A stretch of 64,000 nt of DNA from Sanguibacter gelidistatuariae. Lineage in GTDB: Bacteria; Actinomycetota; Actinomycetes; Actinomycetales; Cellulomonadaceae. The DNA lies in assembly GCF_900096585.1 (NCBI RefSeq), contig NZ_FMYH01000002.1, forward strand, positions 1-64,000, given 5' to 3'. Both the position numbers and the translations under genes were made by a program. Positions 17,207 through 28,023 of this stretch are shown here, piece after piece. Each line of letters begins with the position of its first letter. Position 1 is the stretch's first letter. The notes beneath the pieces are model-generated. The model ran no database searches. It was given only the letters and a program-made list of their open reading frames with translations, and had not been told where the DNA came from.

Positions 17207-20200
17207 TCAGGCCGGGACCGGCGCCGACTGCGGGTCCGGTGCCGCCAGGCCGCCGGGGACCAGGTCGTCGAGCAGGAGGAGCGCGGTCTCGTTGAGCTTC
17301 TGGAGGTGGCCGAGCACCCGTCGGGTCTCTTGGGTCAGGGGGGAGTCGTCGAGCAGGTCGTCTGTGAGATCGAGCCAGCCAGGGATGTCGTCCTGTGGGT
17401 CGCCGCGCAGCGCGGCGGCGAGCGCGTCGAGGTTGCCCATGGTGAGGGCGGTGAGCCGCGCCCACTTCTCCGCTGGGATCCCGGGGTCGCCGGCCTCCGT
17501 GCCGGTGGCCGCGCGCAGCAGCTCACGGGCCGCGAAGACCATCGCCCACACGGCGGTGAGCTCTCCCTCGATGCCCCCGATGTCCAGGGCCCCGGATGCG
17601 TGCCGCAGCGGGGCGGCGGTCGTCGTCACAGCTCGGAGTTGGCGGTCGATGGCAAGGCCTTCGCTGCGGAGCGCACCCACGGGCAGGTCGGCGCCGCCGA
17701 GGCGGTGGAGGGAGGCCGACGTCGCGGACGCCAGCTCGTCGACCAGGGCGGTGAGGTCGTCGTTGAGCTTGGTCCGGGTGCGGACGGGCAGGATGAGTCG
17801 GGCGACCACGAGGGCGACGACCGCACCGATGACCGTCTCGAGGATGCGGACCTCGACCGCGACGGTGCTGAGCTTGCCCAGGAACTCGTAGAGCTGGGCG
17901 AACAGCATGGTCTGCCAGAACGTGGTCAGCGGGGAGGACACCGTGCGGAAGTAGGTCGAGGCGAAGACGCACAGTGCGAGCAGCGGCAGAGTGACGGCGT
18001 GGTTCGATCCCCACTGGATAGCCACCGCGAACCCGATCGCCGCGCCGACGACGGTGCCGATGATGCGTTGGGTGGCCTTGACGAAGGTCTCACCGTCCGT
18101 GCCACCGAGCACCTGGTAGGCGGGCATGGCGGCCCAATACTGGTGGGTCGTGGACGCAACCGACCCCAGGCTCAGGGCGAGACCGGTCGAGACCGCCGCC
18201 TGGATCGCGCGCCGCGAGGTCGGGGAGAGTGTTGCCCGGGCGCCCGCTGTGGTCGATGCCGCGCCTGCGTGGTCGTGGTCTGGGACGACGTCCGTCGGGT
18301 CCATGCCGGGGCCGTCGAGGTCGAGCGGGTGGGCGGAGTGAAGCGCGTCGGCAGCACGGAGGAGGTCGACCGTCGAGCGGTGCAGTCGGCGCGCGGGCTC
18401 GGGCCATCCGGCCGGTGGTGCGTAGGACAGCAGCAGCTCCGTGGGGGCGGCAGACAGGTCGGGTTCCGACCCCGTGCGGTGGTTCCGGTCCTGGGCCCAG
18501 CGAGGTGCCTTCGTGAACTGCCGCAGGTGCTTCTGAAGCAGCTCGATCTCACCGGCCAGGCGGGCGCGCAGCGCGATCGGCATCGCCTCGCCGGTCGCGG
18601 CCCGTGCCGCGTCGGAGAGCATGACGGCCGCGAGCTCCAGGTCGAAGACCCGTAGCCGCAGCGCACCGGCCTGGGACGGGGTGAGGCCGAGCGTCGTGTT
18701 GTTGGCGGTGAGCTGCCCGCCGAGGAAGGCGCCGGAGCGGCTCAGCTGGAGCATGTCGCGCTGGACCCGGCTCGTGACATCAGGGTCCCACCGCGCCCAC
18801 GAGACGGCGTCCACGAGTGGATCAAGGGCGAGGACCAGCCGCCGCTCGAACGCCTGCACGCCGTCGCGTGCCACCCGGCCCGGAAGGTCCGGCAGCACGA
18901 CGAAGCCCAGGAGGAACGCCCAGGCCACGCCGACGACGCCGGCCAGGATGTGCGCGACGAGGTCCCCGGTCTGGAGGTGCATGAGCAGCGCGAAGTAGTA
19001 GGCGATGAAGGCGAGCTGGCCGAGGATCGCCCACCTCAGGCCGTATCTCCCGATCCACACCCCGACAAGGGCGACAAGTGCGAGAGACGCCGCGGTGAGC
19101 GGCGAGGGGCCTCCGACGACGATGGTGAGCAGGACAGCCAGGACGACCGGGCCGACGGCGAGGGCCGTGGTGAGCCGCCGCCCCTTCCCGGTGCCGGCCC
19201 CCGTCGCGGCGCTCGTGAGCATCGCGACGATCCCGCCGAAGATGGCGGCCTGGGTCGAGTCCGTGTCGAAGCCGTGCAGCACGAGGACGAGGGTCGTCGC
19301 GGCGAGGACTGCTGACAGCAGGGCGCGCAGGGCAGCGACGAGGCGGGTGAACCCGGGGTCGATGAGGGCGGACCTGTCGCGGAGGAAGGTGCGCCATCCG
19401 TGCCAGTGCCGGGTGACAGGGGAGTCGCGGGGCACCACACGAGCCGGGGTGGCCGGCGTCACGCCGACCTGGGCCGGGCCGGGGTCCGGCGCCTCCCACA
19501 CGACCGGCGGCGCCCCCGACGTCCCGCGTGCCGACCGCCCGGTCATCACGACGATCGGCTGGTAGTCGAGATCACGGCTGACCGCCGTGGTGAGGCCCTG
19601 CATGCGGTAGGCGAAGGGGAGCCACGCGGTGTAGCGGTCATAGGTGTCCTGGGGGTCGTCGACCGGGCTCGTGCGTGACAGCCGAGCCATGTCGTGGTTG
19701 AGCTGGGCGAACTGGGTCACCCACCGGTCGGCGTCCGCGCCGGTGGGTGAGGCCCGCCACGCCCGCTCGAAGCCGTCGAAGTCCAAGAGCTCGGGGACGT
19801 CGGTGCTCTTCCACTGCAGCAACGGGTGGATGTACTCGCTGAACTGGTCGAGCTGGGCGGTGAGCGGGACGAGGACGGGCTGCAGCGACGCGAGCTGCCC
19901 GGTCGGGCCACCCCACCGCAGGCTGGCCACGACGCCACTGAGCATCCCGAGGGAATAGGGGAGGGAGAACTGGTCCCGCCCGCTCTGGAAGTAGTACGCG
20001 GCGTGGTGCAGGCGCAGCCCTTCGGTGTAGGAGGCGAAGGAGTCCGAGATCGCCTGGAGGTGGCTGTCCAGGCCGGTCGGCTGCCCCAGCGGGAAGAACG
20101 GCTCGAGGCTCGAGATCGGGTCTCCGGCGCCGCGCTCGGCGGAGTAGAACTTTGACGACAACGACTGCAGTGAGCTGATGACGTCGTAGATCCCCAGGAG

Positions 20201-20659
20201 GAACGTGAGGATGAGGGAGACGAGCACGACGCCGGAGATGGTCTGGGCGATCGACAGCGACCGCAGCCAGTCGGTGTTCGGGGTGAGTTGGGACGTGCCC
20301 ACGGTCGATAGCTGAGCGGCGCTGAAGTACAGGGCGCTGTAGAACCCCTGGTGGACGCCGTCGTACAGGAAGTTGTCGTCGCGCATGTTGCCGTAGTAGA
20401 TGAGTCCGAAGCCGAGGATCACCCCGCCGATCCAGGCGACCACGGTGGACATGATCTGCAGGCCGGTGACCTGGCGCAGGGCTGCCGGGCGCCACCGGCG
20501 GGAGAGCCTCCTGGTGGCCGCCCGCAGGAGCCGCCACTGCAGAGCGGCGAGCGGACCTGCGATGAAGCCGGCCTCGTCGTAGTTCAGTGCGGTGAGAAAC
20601 ACGTCAATGAGTGTTATTCCCAGAACCGCTATTCCTAATGTCGCCCAAATGGCTTCCAC
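17207..20659 (-). CDS. Large FUSC-family membrane protein with N-terminal channel-like domain
   Basis: An 1150-residue protein. Residues about 1-165 hold three hydrophobic helices with a pore-like loop, ALYFSAAQLSTVGTSQLTP, between the second and third. This layout matches two-helix potassium channels, but the filter reads TVGTS instead of TVGYG. Residues about 165-420 are soluble. Two blocks of membrane helices follow (about 430-590 and 830-960). The second contains YWAAMPAYQVLGGTDGE and RIIGTVVGAAIGFAVAIQWG, typical of FUSC/aromatic-acid exporter proteins such as YccS and AaeB. Long soluble helical segments follow each block. I infer an exporter with a fused channel-like module; substrate and channel activity are unknown. 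Confidence 0.75.
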   Translation of the reverse strand: MEAIWATLGIAVLGITLIDVFLTALNYDEAGFIAGPLAALQWRLLRAATRRLSRRWRPAALRQVTGLQIMSTVVAWIGGVILGFGLIYYGNMRDDNFLYDGVHQGFYSALYFSAAQLSTVGTSQLTPNTDWLRSLSIAQTISGVVLVSLILTFLLGIYDVISSLQSLSSKFYSAERGAGDPISSLEPFFPLGQPTGLDSHLQAISDSFASYTEGLRLHHAAYYFQSGRDQFSLPYSLGMLSGVVASLRWGGPTGQLASLQPVLVPLTAQLDQFSEYIHPLLQWKSTDVPELLDFDGFERAWRASPTGADADRWVTQFAQLNHDMARLSRTSPVDDPQDTYDRYTAWLPFAYRMQGLTTAVSRDLDYQPIVVMTGRSARGTSGAPPVVWEAPDPGPAQVGVTPATPARVVPRDSPVTRHWHGWRTFLRDRSALIDPGFTRLVAALRALLSAVLAATTLVLVLHGFDTDSTQAAIFGGIVAMLTSAATGAGTGKGRRLTTALAVGPVVLAVLLTIVVGGPSPLTAASLALVALVGVWIGRYGLRWAILGQLAFIAYYFALLMHLQTGDLVAHILAGVVGVAWAFLLGFVVLPDLPGRVARDGVQAFERRLVLALDPLVDAVSWARWDPDVTSRVQRDMLQLSRSGAFLGGQLTANNTTLGLTPSQAGALRLRVFDLELAAVMLSDAARAATGEAMPIALRARLAGEIELLQKHLRQFTKAPRWAQDRNHRTGSEPDLSAAPTELLLSYAPPAGWPEPARRLHRSTVDLLRAADALHSAHPLDLDGPGMDPTDVVPDHDHAGAASTTAGARATLSPTSRRAIQAAVSTGLALSLGSVASTTHQYWAAMPAYQVLGGTDGETFVKATQRIIGTVVGAAIGFAVAIQWGSNHAVTLPLLALCVFASTYFRTVSSPLTTFWQTMLFAQLYEFLGKLSTVAVEVRILETVIGAVVALVVARLILPVRTRTKLNDDLTALVDELASATSASLHRLGGADLPVGALRSEGLAIDRQLRAVTTTAAPLRHASGALDIGGIEGELTAVWAMVFAARELLRAATGTEAGDPGIPAEKWARLTALTMGNLDALAAALRGDPQDDIPGWLDLTDDLLDDSPLTQETRRVLGHLQKLNETALLLLDDLVPGGLAAPDPQSAPVPA

Positions 20660-21189
20660 GATGGCAGTTTATCGAGGAGTGTCAAGGCGAACAAGGGCTG
20701 GGAAAAGAAGATGGCGGAATCCTGATCAATGGCGTTGTGAATCGTTCGGGAGGAATGATACGCCCGAGATTGATCGCTGTCCTGCGCATTCGTCGCGGGG
20801 TGGACAGCGGGTGGGCGGACGGGTCCGTCGCCCTCGTCTTGCCGGCCATGGCCGTGCCGTGTCCCCCCTGTCCGACCGGACCGGTCAGGTCGTCGAACTT
20901 GCATGAACGGTTGCCCTTTCAACTTCAGATGCAAGTGTCTGGGCCGTTCTCGAGGGGCCGGGTGGCCGAGAGTGCCGCGCACGATGCTTCAGACCGTGGG
21001 GCGGCTGGCGCCCCGGGGCGCCCGACCTATCGCCCACGACGGTCGTCCTGGGTGCCCCGTTCTGACCGTGCCGAAGAGTCTTCAGAGCCCGCATGCAGGT
21101 ACTCGCGAGCGCGCGTATCGTCGAAATTGGACCACCTTGGGTCGGTGGCAGTCCGCCGCCGGACGCACTCCTGGAAAGGTATCGCTGAT
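20660..21189. other. 530-bp intergenic region upstream of the urease operon
   Basis: No convincing gene is present. GC content falls visibly in the first 120 bases next to the FUSC start. The region holds an inverted repeat at 20897-20936, a short palindrome GACCGGACCGGTC at 20874-20886, and a perfect 16-bp GC palindrome at 21007-21022. GGAAAGG shortly before 21190 is the ureA ribosome site. It must contain the urease promoter and the divergent FUSC promoter. I see no known riboswitch. Confidence 0.6.
20897..20936. repeat. Inverted repeat ACTTGCAT...ATGCAAGT upstream of ureA
   Basis: ACTTGCAT (20897-20904) and its exact complement ATGCAAGT (20929-20936) are 32 bp apart centre to centre, about three helical turns. 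The sequence between them is relatively AT-rich. Such spacing suits cooperative protein binding better than an RNA hairpin. TTGCA half-sites recall nickel- or nitrogen-responsive regulators in actinomycetes, but the match is too weak to name one. Confidence 0.4.
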
Positions 21190-21495
21190 ATGAACCTGAC
21201 GCCGAAAGAACTCGACAAGCTGGTCGTCTATCAAGTGGCAGATCTTGCGCGCAAGAGGCGAGACCGCGGGACGCTCCTCAACCTCTCCGAGGCCCAAGCG
21301 CTGGTCACCGAGGCCATCCTCGAAGGTGCTCGGGACGGGAAGTCCGTCGCCGAGTGCATGGAGCTCGGCAAGACCGTCATCACCGAGAGGGACTGCATGC
21401 CCGGCGTGCGACCACGCTTGAGCCTGCTCCAGGTCGAGGCCACCTTCGTCGACGGGACCAAGCTCGTCTCGTGCCACGACCCGGTGGGAGCCTGA
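21190..21495 (+). CDS. ureA: Urease gamma subunit
   Basis: A 101-residue structural subunit of urease. It opens MNLTPKELDKLVVYQVADLA and contains ARKRRDRGTLLNLSEAQALV and GVRPRLSLLQVEATFVDGTK, all characteristic of UreA. Length is standard. GGAAAGG lies just upstream of ATG 21190. It is the first gene of a nine-gene unidirectional cluster. Unusually, the next gene is not ureB but a CbiX-like gene that begins four bases after the ureA stop. Confidence 0.98.
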   Translation: MNLTPKELDKLVVYQVADLARKRRDRGTLLNLSEAQALVTEAILEGARDGKSVAECMELGKTVITERDCMPGVRPRLSLLQVEATFVDGTKLVSCHDPVGA

Positions 21496-21499
21496 CGGC

Positions 21500-22345
21500 A
21501 TGAGCGGTGACCCTCTCGCTGCGCCCCGGATCGTGCTCGTCGCAGGACACGAGGCCGGTGGGGGCGCAGACCTCGACGACTACGCCGCCGCCCTGACCGG
21601 GGCCGTCGTCACCGGTGCGGGGCGCCAGCTCCACAATGTGGTGACCTCGATCCTGGGTGTGGCAGGCACCCGCGTGGTGGTGGTGCCGATGACCTTCGGA
21701 CGCAACCCCACCATGGTCGCGGACGCGGCCAAGACCCTCAGGTGGCTCGCGGACGGCGACGGGCGAGGGCGGGTCGCGCTCGCGGCGTCCTTCGGGACGC
21801 TCGACCACCTCACCGCATGGCTGCGCAAGGCGGCCAACGAGACTGTCGCACGCTCGCCGGGCGCGGCCGTCGTGCTCGCCGCTCGCCGGGCCAATCCCTT
21901 CGACGACGCCGAGCTCCATCGCGTCGCCCATCTCGTGCGCACGCACGGGGCCGGCAACGAGGTGGAGGTGTCCTGCACGAACACCGGCGCCGCGGTGGCC
22001 GGCACTCTCGAGCGGTTGCGGCTGCTGGGGTGGGACGAGGCGGTGATCGTACCCGCAGGCTTTGCGCGGACCTATGACGCCGAGCTCTCGGGTGCGCTCG
22101 GCGGCGCCCGGTTCTACGGTCCGCTCATGTCGGAGAACGCCGTGCTCAACGTGATCACGGATCGGGTCCGGGCAGCTGACCACGACCTTTCCCACGGTCG
22201 CGACGGGATCGCGGCCGGCCTCGAGGCCGACCACGGGCACGGGTACGCGCACTCCCACGCCTTCGAGCTCGACGCAGCGACAGCAGGCCACGCCCATCCC
22301 CACCCGCACGCTGCACCCCACGCCCGACTCACGCACGATCACTGA
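21500..22345 (+). CDS. CbiX-like protein with histidine-rich tail, candidate urease nickel chaperone
   Basis: A 281-residue protein lying between ureA and ureB. Residues 10-225 look like two CbiX/SirB (class II chelatase) halves. The first has [11 protein letters not shown] with H17 in the usual metal-site position, then [19 protein letters not shown]. The second has [20 protein letters not shown] and [16 protein letters not shown]. The second active-site His of chelatases (in the PLFL-x-x-G-x-H region) is absent from both halves. The last 55 residues contain 13 His in runs such as [10 protein letters not shown] and [12 protein letters not shown], like the metal-binding tails of UreE and HypB. 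No ureE is present in the cluster. I infer nickel binding or delivery to urease; siroheme chelation is a less likely alternative. Confidence 0.8.
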   Translation: MSGDPLAAPRIVLVAGHEAGGGADLDDYAAALTGAVVTGAGRQLHNVVTSILGVAGTRVVVVPMTFGRNPTMVADAAKTLRWLADGDGRGRVALAASFGTLDHLTAWLRKAANETVARSPGAAVVLAARRANPFDDAELHRVAHLVRTHGAGNEVEVSCTNTGAAVAGTLERLRLLGWDEAVIVPAGFARTYDAELSGALGGARFYGPLMSENAVLNVITDRVRAADHDLSHGRDGIAAGLEADHGHGYAHSHAFELDAATAGHAHPHPHAAPHARLTHDH

Positions 22346-22364
22346 TCAGTGGAGGGAAGAACCC

Positions 22365-22774
22365 ATGCTAGGAAGCCCGAAGTATGACCACAACACAGAG
22401 GACATAGAGATCAACGCCGGACGTGCCAGCGTGACGTTGCGGGTGAGCAACACCGGAGACCGCGCGGTTCAGGTCGGCTCGCACTTCCACTTCTTCGAGG
22501 TGAACCGTGCGCTGCTGTTCGAACGCGAGAAGGCCTACGGCATGCACCTCGACCTGCCGGCCGGCACGGCGGTCCGGATCGAACCGGGCGACACGCGCGA
22601 GGTGACGCTCGTGGCCTACTCCGGCGGTCGTCACGTCGTCGGGTTCAACGGCCTGGTCGACGGCGGGCTCGACGCCCCCCAGACCAAGATCGACGCCCTG
22701 GCACGGCTTGAGTCCCACGGTTTCAAGAACGGTGCGCCCAAGGCTGCACGGCCTGCTCAGAAGGGGAAGAAGTA

Positions 22775-22775
<1 letters not shown>
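22365..22775 (+). CDS. ureB: Urease beta subunit
   Basis: A 136-residue structural subunit. It contains [37 protein letters not shown] and [19 protein letters not shown], the core of UreB, and ends in a basic Lys/Ala-rich tail. It starts at ATG 22365 behind GGAGGGAAGAA, a strong ribosome site. The TAA overlaps the ureC ATG by one base, implying coupled translation of beta and alpha subunits. Confidence 0.97.
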
Positions 22776-24499
<1,724 letters not shown>

Positions 24500-24506
24500 G
24501 GTCGAC

Positions 24507-25220
24507 GTGCAGTCACCAGCTTTGACGGCGCCGACAGATGTTCGGCAGCTCCTCGTCAGCCTGCAGCTGGCCGACTCCGCTTTCCCGAGCGGCTTCTACA
24601 CGATGTCGCACGGTCTCGAAGGATTCAGCCAGGCCCGCTGGGTGACCAGGCCGGACGTCGAAGGGCTGCTGGCGGACCTCCTGCGGCACTCGGTGGGTCC
24701 GGGAGACGCCACGGCGTTGGCCCGGGCCCACGACGCGGCGACCGCCGGTGACTGGCCATCGGTCCAGGAGATCGACCGGCGGCTGTTCGCCTCCAAGCTC
24801 AACACCGAGATGCGCAAGGCGTCGGTGCGCAGCGGGCACCAGGTGTGCGACCTTGCACTCGAGGTGCTCGGCGGCGAGGGCCTCGCCGAGTATGTCCGGC
24901 TGGTCAAGGCGCGATCGACCCCCGGGTGCCAGGCGGTCGCGAGCGCAGTCGCGTTCGCGGCGGCCGGGGTGAGCGTGGAGCGGGCGGTGACCAGCGACCT
25001 GTTCGCGTTCTCGGCCAGCTTCGTGGGGGCCGCGCTGCGGTTGCGGCTCACCGACCACCGCCACGCACAGGTGGTGCTCAACGCGGTGAGCTCCGTCATC
25101 GAAGACACGGCGGCCAGTGCAGTGGTGCGTGAGATCGACGACATGGGTGGGTGCGTGCCTGTAGCCGACATCATGTCTGCCCGGCACGAACGCGCCGAGG
25201 CCAGACTCTTCGCCAGCTGA
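24507..25220 (+). CDS. ureF: Urease accessory protein UreF
   Basis: A 237-residue helical protein that bridges UreD and UreG during nickel insertion. It shows LLVSLQLADSAFPSGFYTMS near the N-terminus and TEMRKASVRSGHQVCDLAL in the middle, both characteristic of UreF. GTG 24507 follows the ureC stop after seven bases. The order ureC-ureF-ureG-ureD skips the usual ureE position. Confidence 0.95.
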   Translation: MQSPALTAPTDVRQLLVSLQLADSAFPSGFYTMSHGLEGFSQARWVTRPDVEGLLADLLRHSVGPGDATALARAHDAATAGDWPSVQEIDRRLFASKLNTEMRKASVRSGHQVCDLALEVLGGEGLAEYVRLVKARSTPGCQAVASAVAFAAAGVSVERAVTSDLFAFSASFVGAALRLRLTDHRHAQVVLNAVSSVIEDTAASAVVREIDDMGGCVPVADIMSARHERAEARLFAS

Positions 25221-25294
25221 GGGGCACGCAGCACGGACCTCCAAGCAGACGAGTTCCAGCACACGATTCACAGCACACGACGAGAGGGAGACCA

Positions 25295-25927
25295 ATGAGC
25301 GAGGACGTACTACGCATCGGGATCGGAGGCCCGGTCGGGTCAGGCAAGACGGCGCTGACCGAGGCGCTGGTCCCGATCCTCATCCGGGAGGGACGCACGC
25401 CCGGTGTGATCACCAACGACATCTACACCCAGGAGGACGCCCAGCACGTCCGGCGCGAGCTGGCAGGGATCCTCGACCCGAACCGAGTGGTCGGCGTCGA
25501 GACCGGTGCCTGCCCGCACACCGCGGTCCGGGACGACCCGACGATGAACCTCGCCGCCGGGGCCGAGATGCTGGAGAAGTTCCCCGACATCGACACGCTG
25601 ATCTACGAGTCGGGGGGCGACAACCTGACGCTGACATTCTCACCGGCGCTCGCCGACGTGTTCATCTTCGTGCTGGACACCTCCGAGGGGGAGAAGATGC
25701 CGCGCAAGCGGGGTCCGGGGATCACCGAGTCCGACATCCTCGTGATCAACAAGATCGACATCGCCCAGTACGTGCGCACCAACCTCGAGGTGATGGAGAA
25801 CGACGCCTACCGGGTGCGTGACAACAAGCCGGTCGTGCTCACGAACTCGCTCTCGGGCGAGGGGCTCGAGGAGCTCCACCAGGCGATCATGTCCCACTGG
25901 TGGGCTTCACGATCCGAACTCGTCTGA
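25295..25927 (+). CDS. ureG: Urease accessory GTPase UreG
   Basis: A 210-residue SIMIBI GTPase that powers nickel delivery to urease. The P-loop is GIGGPVGSGKTALTEAL at residues about 8-24, and the nickel-binding CPH motif appears in VETGACPHTAVRDDP. ESGGDNL and VINKIDIAQYV follow. Unlike UreG proteins in some actinomycetes, it has no histidine-rich N-terminal extension. The cluster's only His-rich protein is therefore the CbiX-like one. AGAGGGAG precedes ATG 25295. The stop overlaps the ureD start. Confidence 0.98.
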   Translation: MSEDVLRIGIGGPVGSGKTALTEALVPILIREGRTPGVITNDIYTQEDAQHVRRELAGILDPNRVVGVETGACPHTAVRDDPTMNLAAGAEMLEKFPDIDTLIYESGGDNLTLTFSPALADVFIFVLDTSEGEKMPRKRGPGITESDILVINKIDIAQYVRTNLEVMENDAYRVRDNKPVVLTNSLSGEGLEELHQAIMSHWWASRSELV

Positions 25928-26922
25928 TGAGCGCGGTCACGGTGGCCGTGGACGAGGAGATGACCGACGACGGCCTCGCCGGGCCCTACGGCGGGTACCG
26001 CCTGCAGCCGGCTCACTACGAGCCGGCGCGGGTCCCCCCGGAGGTCGCACGGTACTCCCAAGCGCTCGACTCGCTCCCGGTGGGCAGCCCCGGCAAGGTC
26101 GGGGTGCTCCAGCTGGCATTCGCCCTGTGCGGTGACCAGACCCAGCTCGTCCATCACTACCAGAAGTCGCCGCTGCAGATCATGCGCCCGCTGTACTTCG
26201 ACCCGCTGCGCCCCGACATGCCGCTGACCTCCCTCATGTCCACGGGCGGCGGCGTCCTGCAGGGTGACCGCCTGCGCACCGACCTGGAGTTCGGACCGGG
26301 ATCCAGCGCGCACGTGTCCACCCAGACGCACGCGAAGTACTACCGGATGGAGCAGGACTACGCCGCGGTGAGCGTCAATCTCACGCTCGAGGCCGGGGCC
26401 TTCGTCGAGTACCTGCCCGACCCGGTGATCCCCTTCGAGGACTCCAGGACGTACCAGCACACCCGTGCCTGGGTCGACGAGGGCGCCACCCTCATCGCAT
26501 CGGACACGGTCTATGCAGGTCGCCTCGCCCACGGGGAACGACACCGGTACGAGATCTTCGCCTCCGACTTCGAGGTGCGCCGCCCGGGCGGCGACCTTGT
26601 CGCGCTGGACCGGGTCCGCCTCAGCCGCGACGGGGTCAGCGGCCTCGCGGTCCTCGCCGACCGCGACGTGCTGGCCATGCTGTATGTGGTCACCCCGCTG
26701 CTCCCGGCCCAGGAGGTCGCCGACCGCCTGCACGAGGTGCTCACGGTCCTCGCCGACGACGACCTCCTGTTCGGGGTGAGCGTCCTGCCCTACGATGCCG
26801 GGGTGTCCCTGCGGATGGTCGGCAACGACACCATCGCCGTGGCCTCCGCGCACGCTGCAGCCTGGGCTGCGGTCCACGAGCAGCTCACCGGCAGAGCCGC
26901 ACCGTCGATGCGGAAGAACTGA
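25927..26922 (+). CDS. ureD: Urease accessory protein UreD (UreH)
   Basis: A 331-residue scaffold that binds apo-urease with UreF and UreG. Features include LTSLMSTGGGVLQGDRLRTD, STQTHAKYYRM and VEYLPDPVIPFEDSRTYQHT, the conserved core of the UreD family. I place the start at ATG 25927, overlapping the ureG TGA, although an ATG 27 bases upstream is also open. It is followed after three bases by the nickel permease gene. Confidence 0.95.
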   Translation: MSAVTVAVDEEMTDDGLAGPYGGYRLQPAHYEPARVPPEVARYSQALDSLPVGSPGKVGVLQLAFALCGDQTQLVHHYQKSPLQIMRPLYFDPLRPDMPLTSLMSTGGGVLQGDRLRTDLEFGPGSSAHVSTQTHAKYYRMEQDYAAVSVNLTLEAGAFVEYLPDPVIPFEDSRTYQHTRAWVDEGATLIASDTVYAGRLAHGERHRYEIFASDFEVRRPGGDLVALDRVRLSRDGVSGLAVLADRDVLAMLYVVTPLLPAQEVADRLHEVLTVLADDDLLFGVSVLPYDAGVSLRMVGNDTIAVASAHAAAWAAVHEQLTGRAAPSMRKN

Positions 26923-26925
26923 GCC

Positions 26926-28023
26926 ATGCAGGCGCGACGGTCCTCCGCGTGGGAGGTTGTCAAGGTCTTCCTCCCCGTCGTCGGCATCCACGTGCTGGCC
27001 TTCGGGGTCTTCTTCCTGTTGATCGCGCCCCAGCACCTGAAGATGGGGTCGACGGTCTTCGGTGTGGGCCTGGTCGTGACCGCCTACGTGCTGGGCGTCA
27101 AGCATGCCTTCGACGCCGACCACATTGCAGCGATCGACAACACAACCCGCAAGCTTGTCGACATGAAGAAACCGGCGGCAGGCGTCGGACTCTACTTCTC
27201 GCTGGGGCACTCGACCGTGGTGTTCCTCATGGCAGCCCTGCTCGCCGCGGGCGTCTCCTGGGCCGTGGGCCTGACCACGGACGGCAACGACGTCCGCACC
27301 GGGCTCGGCGTCGTCGGGACGATGGTCTCGGGGGTGTTCCTCATCCTCATCGGCCTCATCAACTCCGTGACCTTCGTCGGGATCTGGCGAGTGTGGAAGC
27401 AGTCCTCCGACGGGGGCCTCAACCAGGAGGCCCTCGACCACCAGCTTGCCGGGCGCGGCCTCGTCAACCGAATGATCCGGCCGGTCATCAAGTCCGTCGA
27501 CCGGCCCGGGAAGATGTACCTCGTCGGCTTTCTCTTCGGGCTCGGCTTCGACACCGCGAGCGAGATCGCCCTGCTCGTCCTCGCCGGGACCGGCGCCGCG
27601 ACCGGCCTGCCGTGGTACGCCGTGCTGTGCCTGCCGCTCATCTTCGCGGCAGGCATGAGTCTCTTCGACACCATGGACTCCGCGATCATGGTCAAGGCCT
27701 ACTCCTGGGCCACGGTCAACCCGGTGCGCAAGATCTACTACAGCCTCACCGTCACCGGGATCTCGGTCATGGTGGCGATCCTCATCGGCGGGGTCGAGCT
27801 CATCGGGCTGCTCAACGAGAAGCTCGGCTGGACCGATCCGGCGACCACCTGGGTCGCCAACCTCAACTTCGAGTACATCGGCTACATCATCGTGGGCACC
27901 CTGATCCTCGTGTGGTTGGGATCGACCGCCTACTGGAAGCTTGCCAAGGTCGAGGAGCGATGGACCCTGCGCCAAGGGACCGCCGCTGCGGCAACCGCCA
28001 CTGTGGACGGGGGAGAACTGTGA
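26926..28023 (+). CDS. NiCoT-family nickel/cobalt permease
   Basis: A 365-residue membrane protein of the HoxN/NixA/NicT family with about eight helices. The signature metal-binding helix reads VLGVKHAFDADHIAAIDN (H-A-x-D-A-D-H), and later motifs SLGHSTVV and GLGFDTASEIALL are present. Position inside the urease cluster, three bases after ureD, makes nickel the likely substrate. A short cytoplasmic C-terminus ends in a Gly/Glu-rich tail. The TGA overlaps the start of the urea channel gene. Confidence 0.95.
   Translation: MQARRSSAWEVVKVFLPVVGIHVLAFGVFFLLIAPQHLKMGSTVFGVGLVVTAYVLGVKHAFDADHIAAIDNTTRKLVDMKKPAAGVGLYFSLGHSTVVFLMAALLAAGVSWAVGLTTDGNDVRTGLGVVGTMVSGVFLILIGLINSVTFVGIWRVWKQSSDGGLNQEALDHQLAGRGLVNRMIRPVIKSVDRPGKMYLVGFLFGLGFDTASEIALLVLAGTGAATGLPWYAVLCLPLIFAAGMSLFDTMDSAIMVKAYSWATVNPVRKIYYSLTVTGISVMVAILIGGVELIGLLNEKLGWTDPATTWVANLNFEYIGYIIVGTLILVWLGSTAYWKLAKVEERWTLRQGTAAAATATVDGGEL

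Noticed and set aside
21007-21022. Perfect 16-bp palindrome GGCGCCCCGGGGCGCC upstream of ureA
   Set aside because: Pure G+C palindromes of this size arise easily in such DNA and it has no spacing relation to a promoter.
21500-22345. Reading the CbiX-like gene as a siroheme chelatase serving nirBD
   Set aside because: nirBD needs siroheme, but the gene is embedded between ureA and ureB 17 kb away, lacks the second active-site His and carries a His-rich tail, so a urease role fits better. It is kept as the main alternative.
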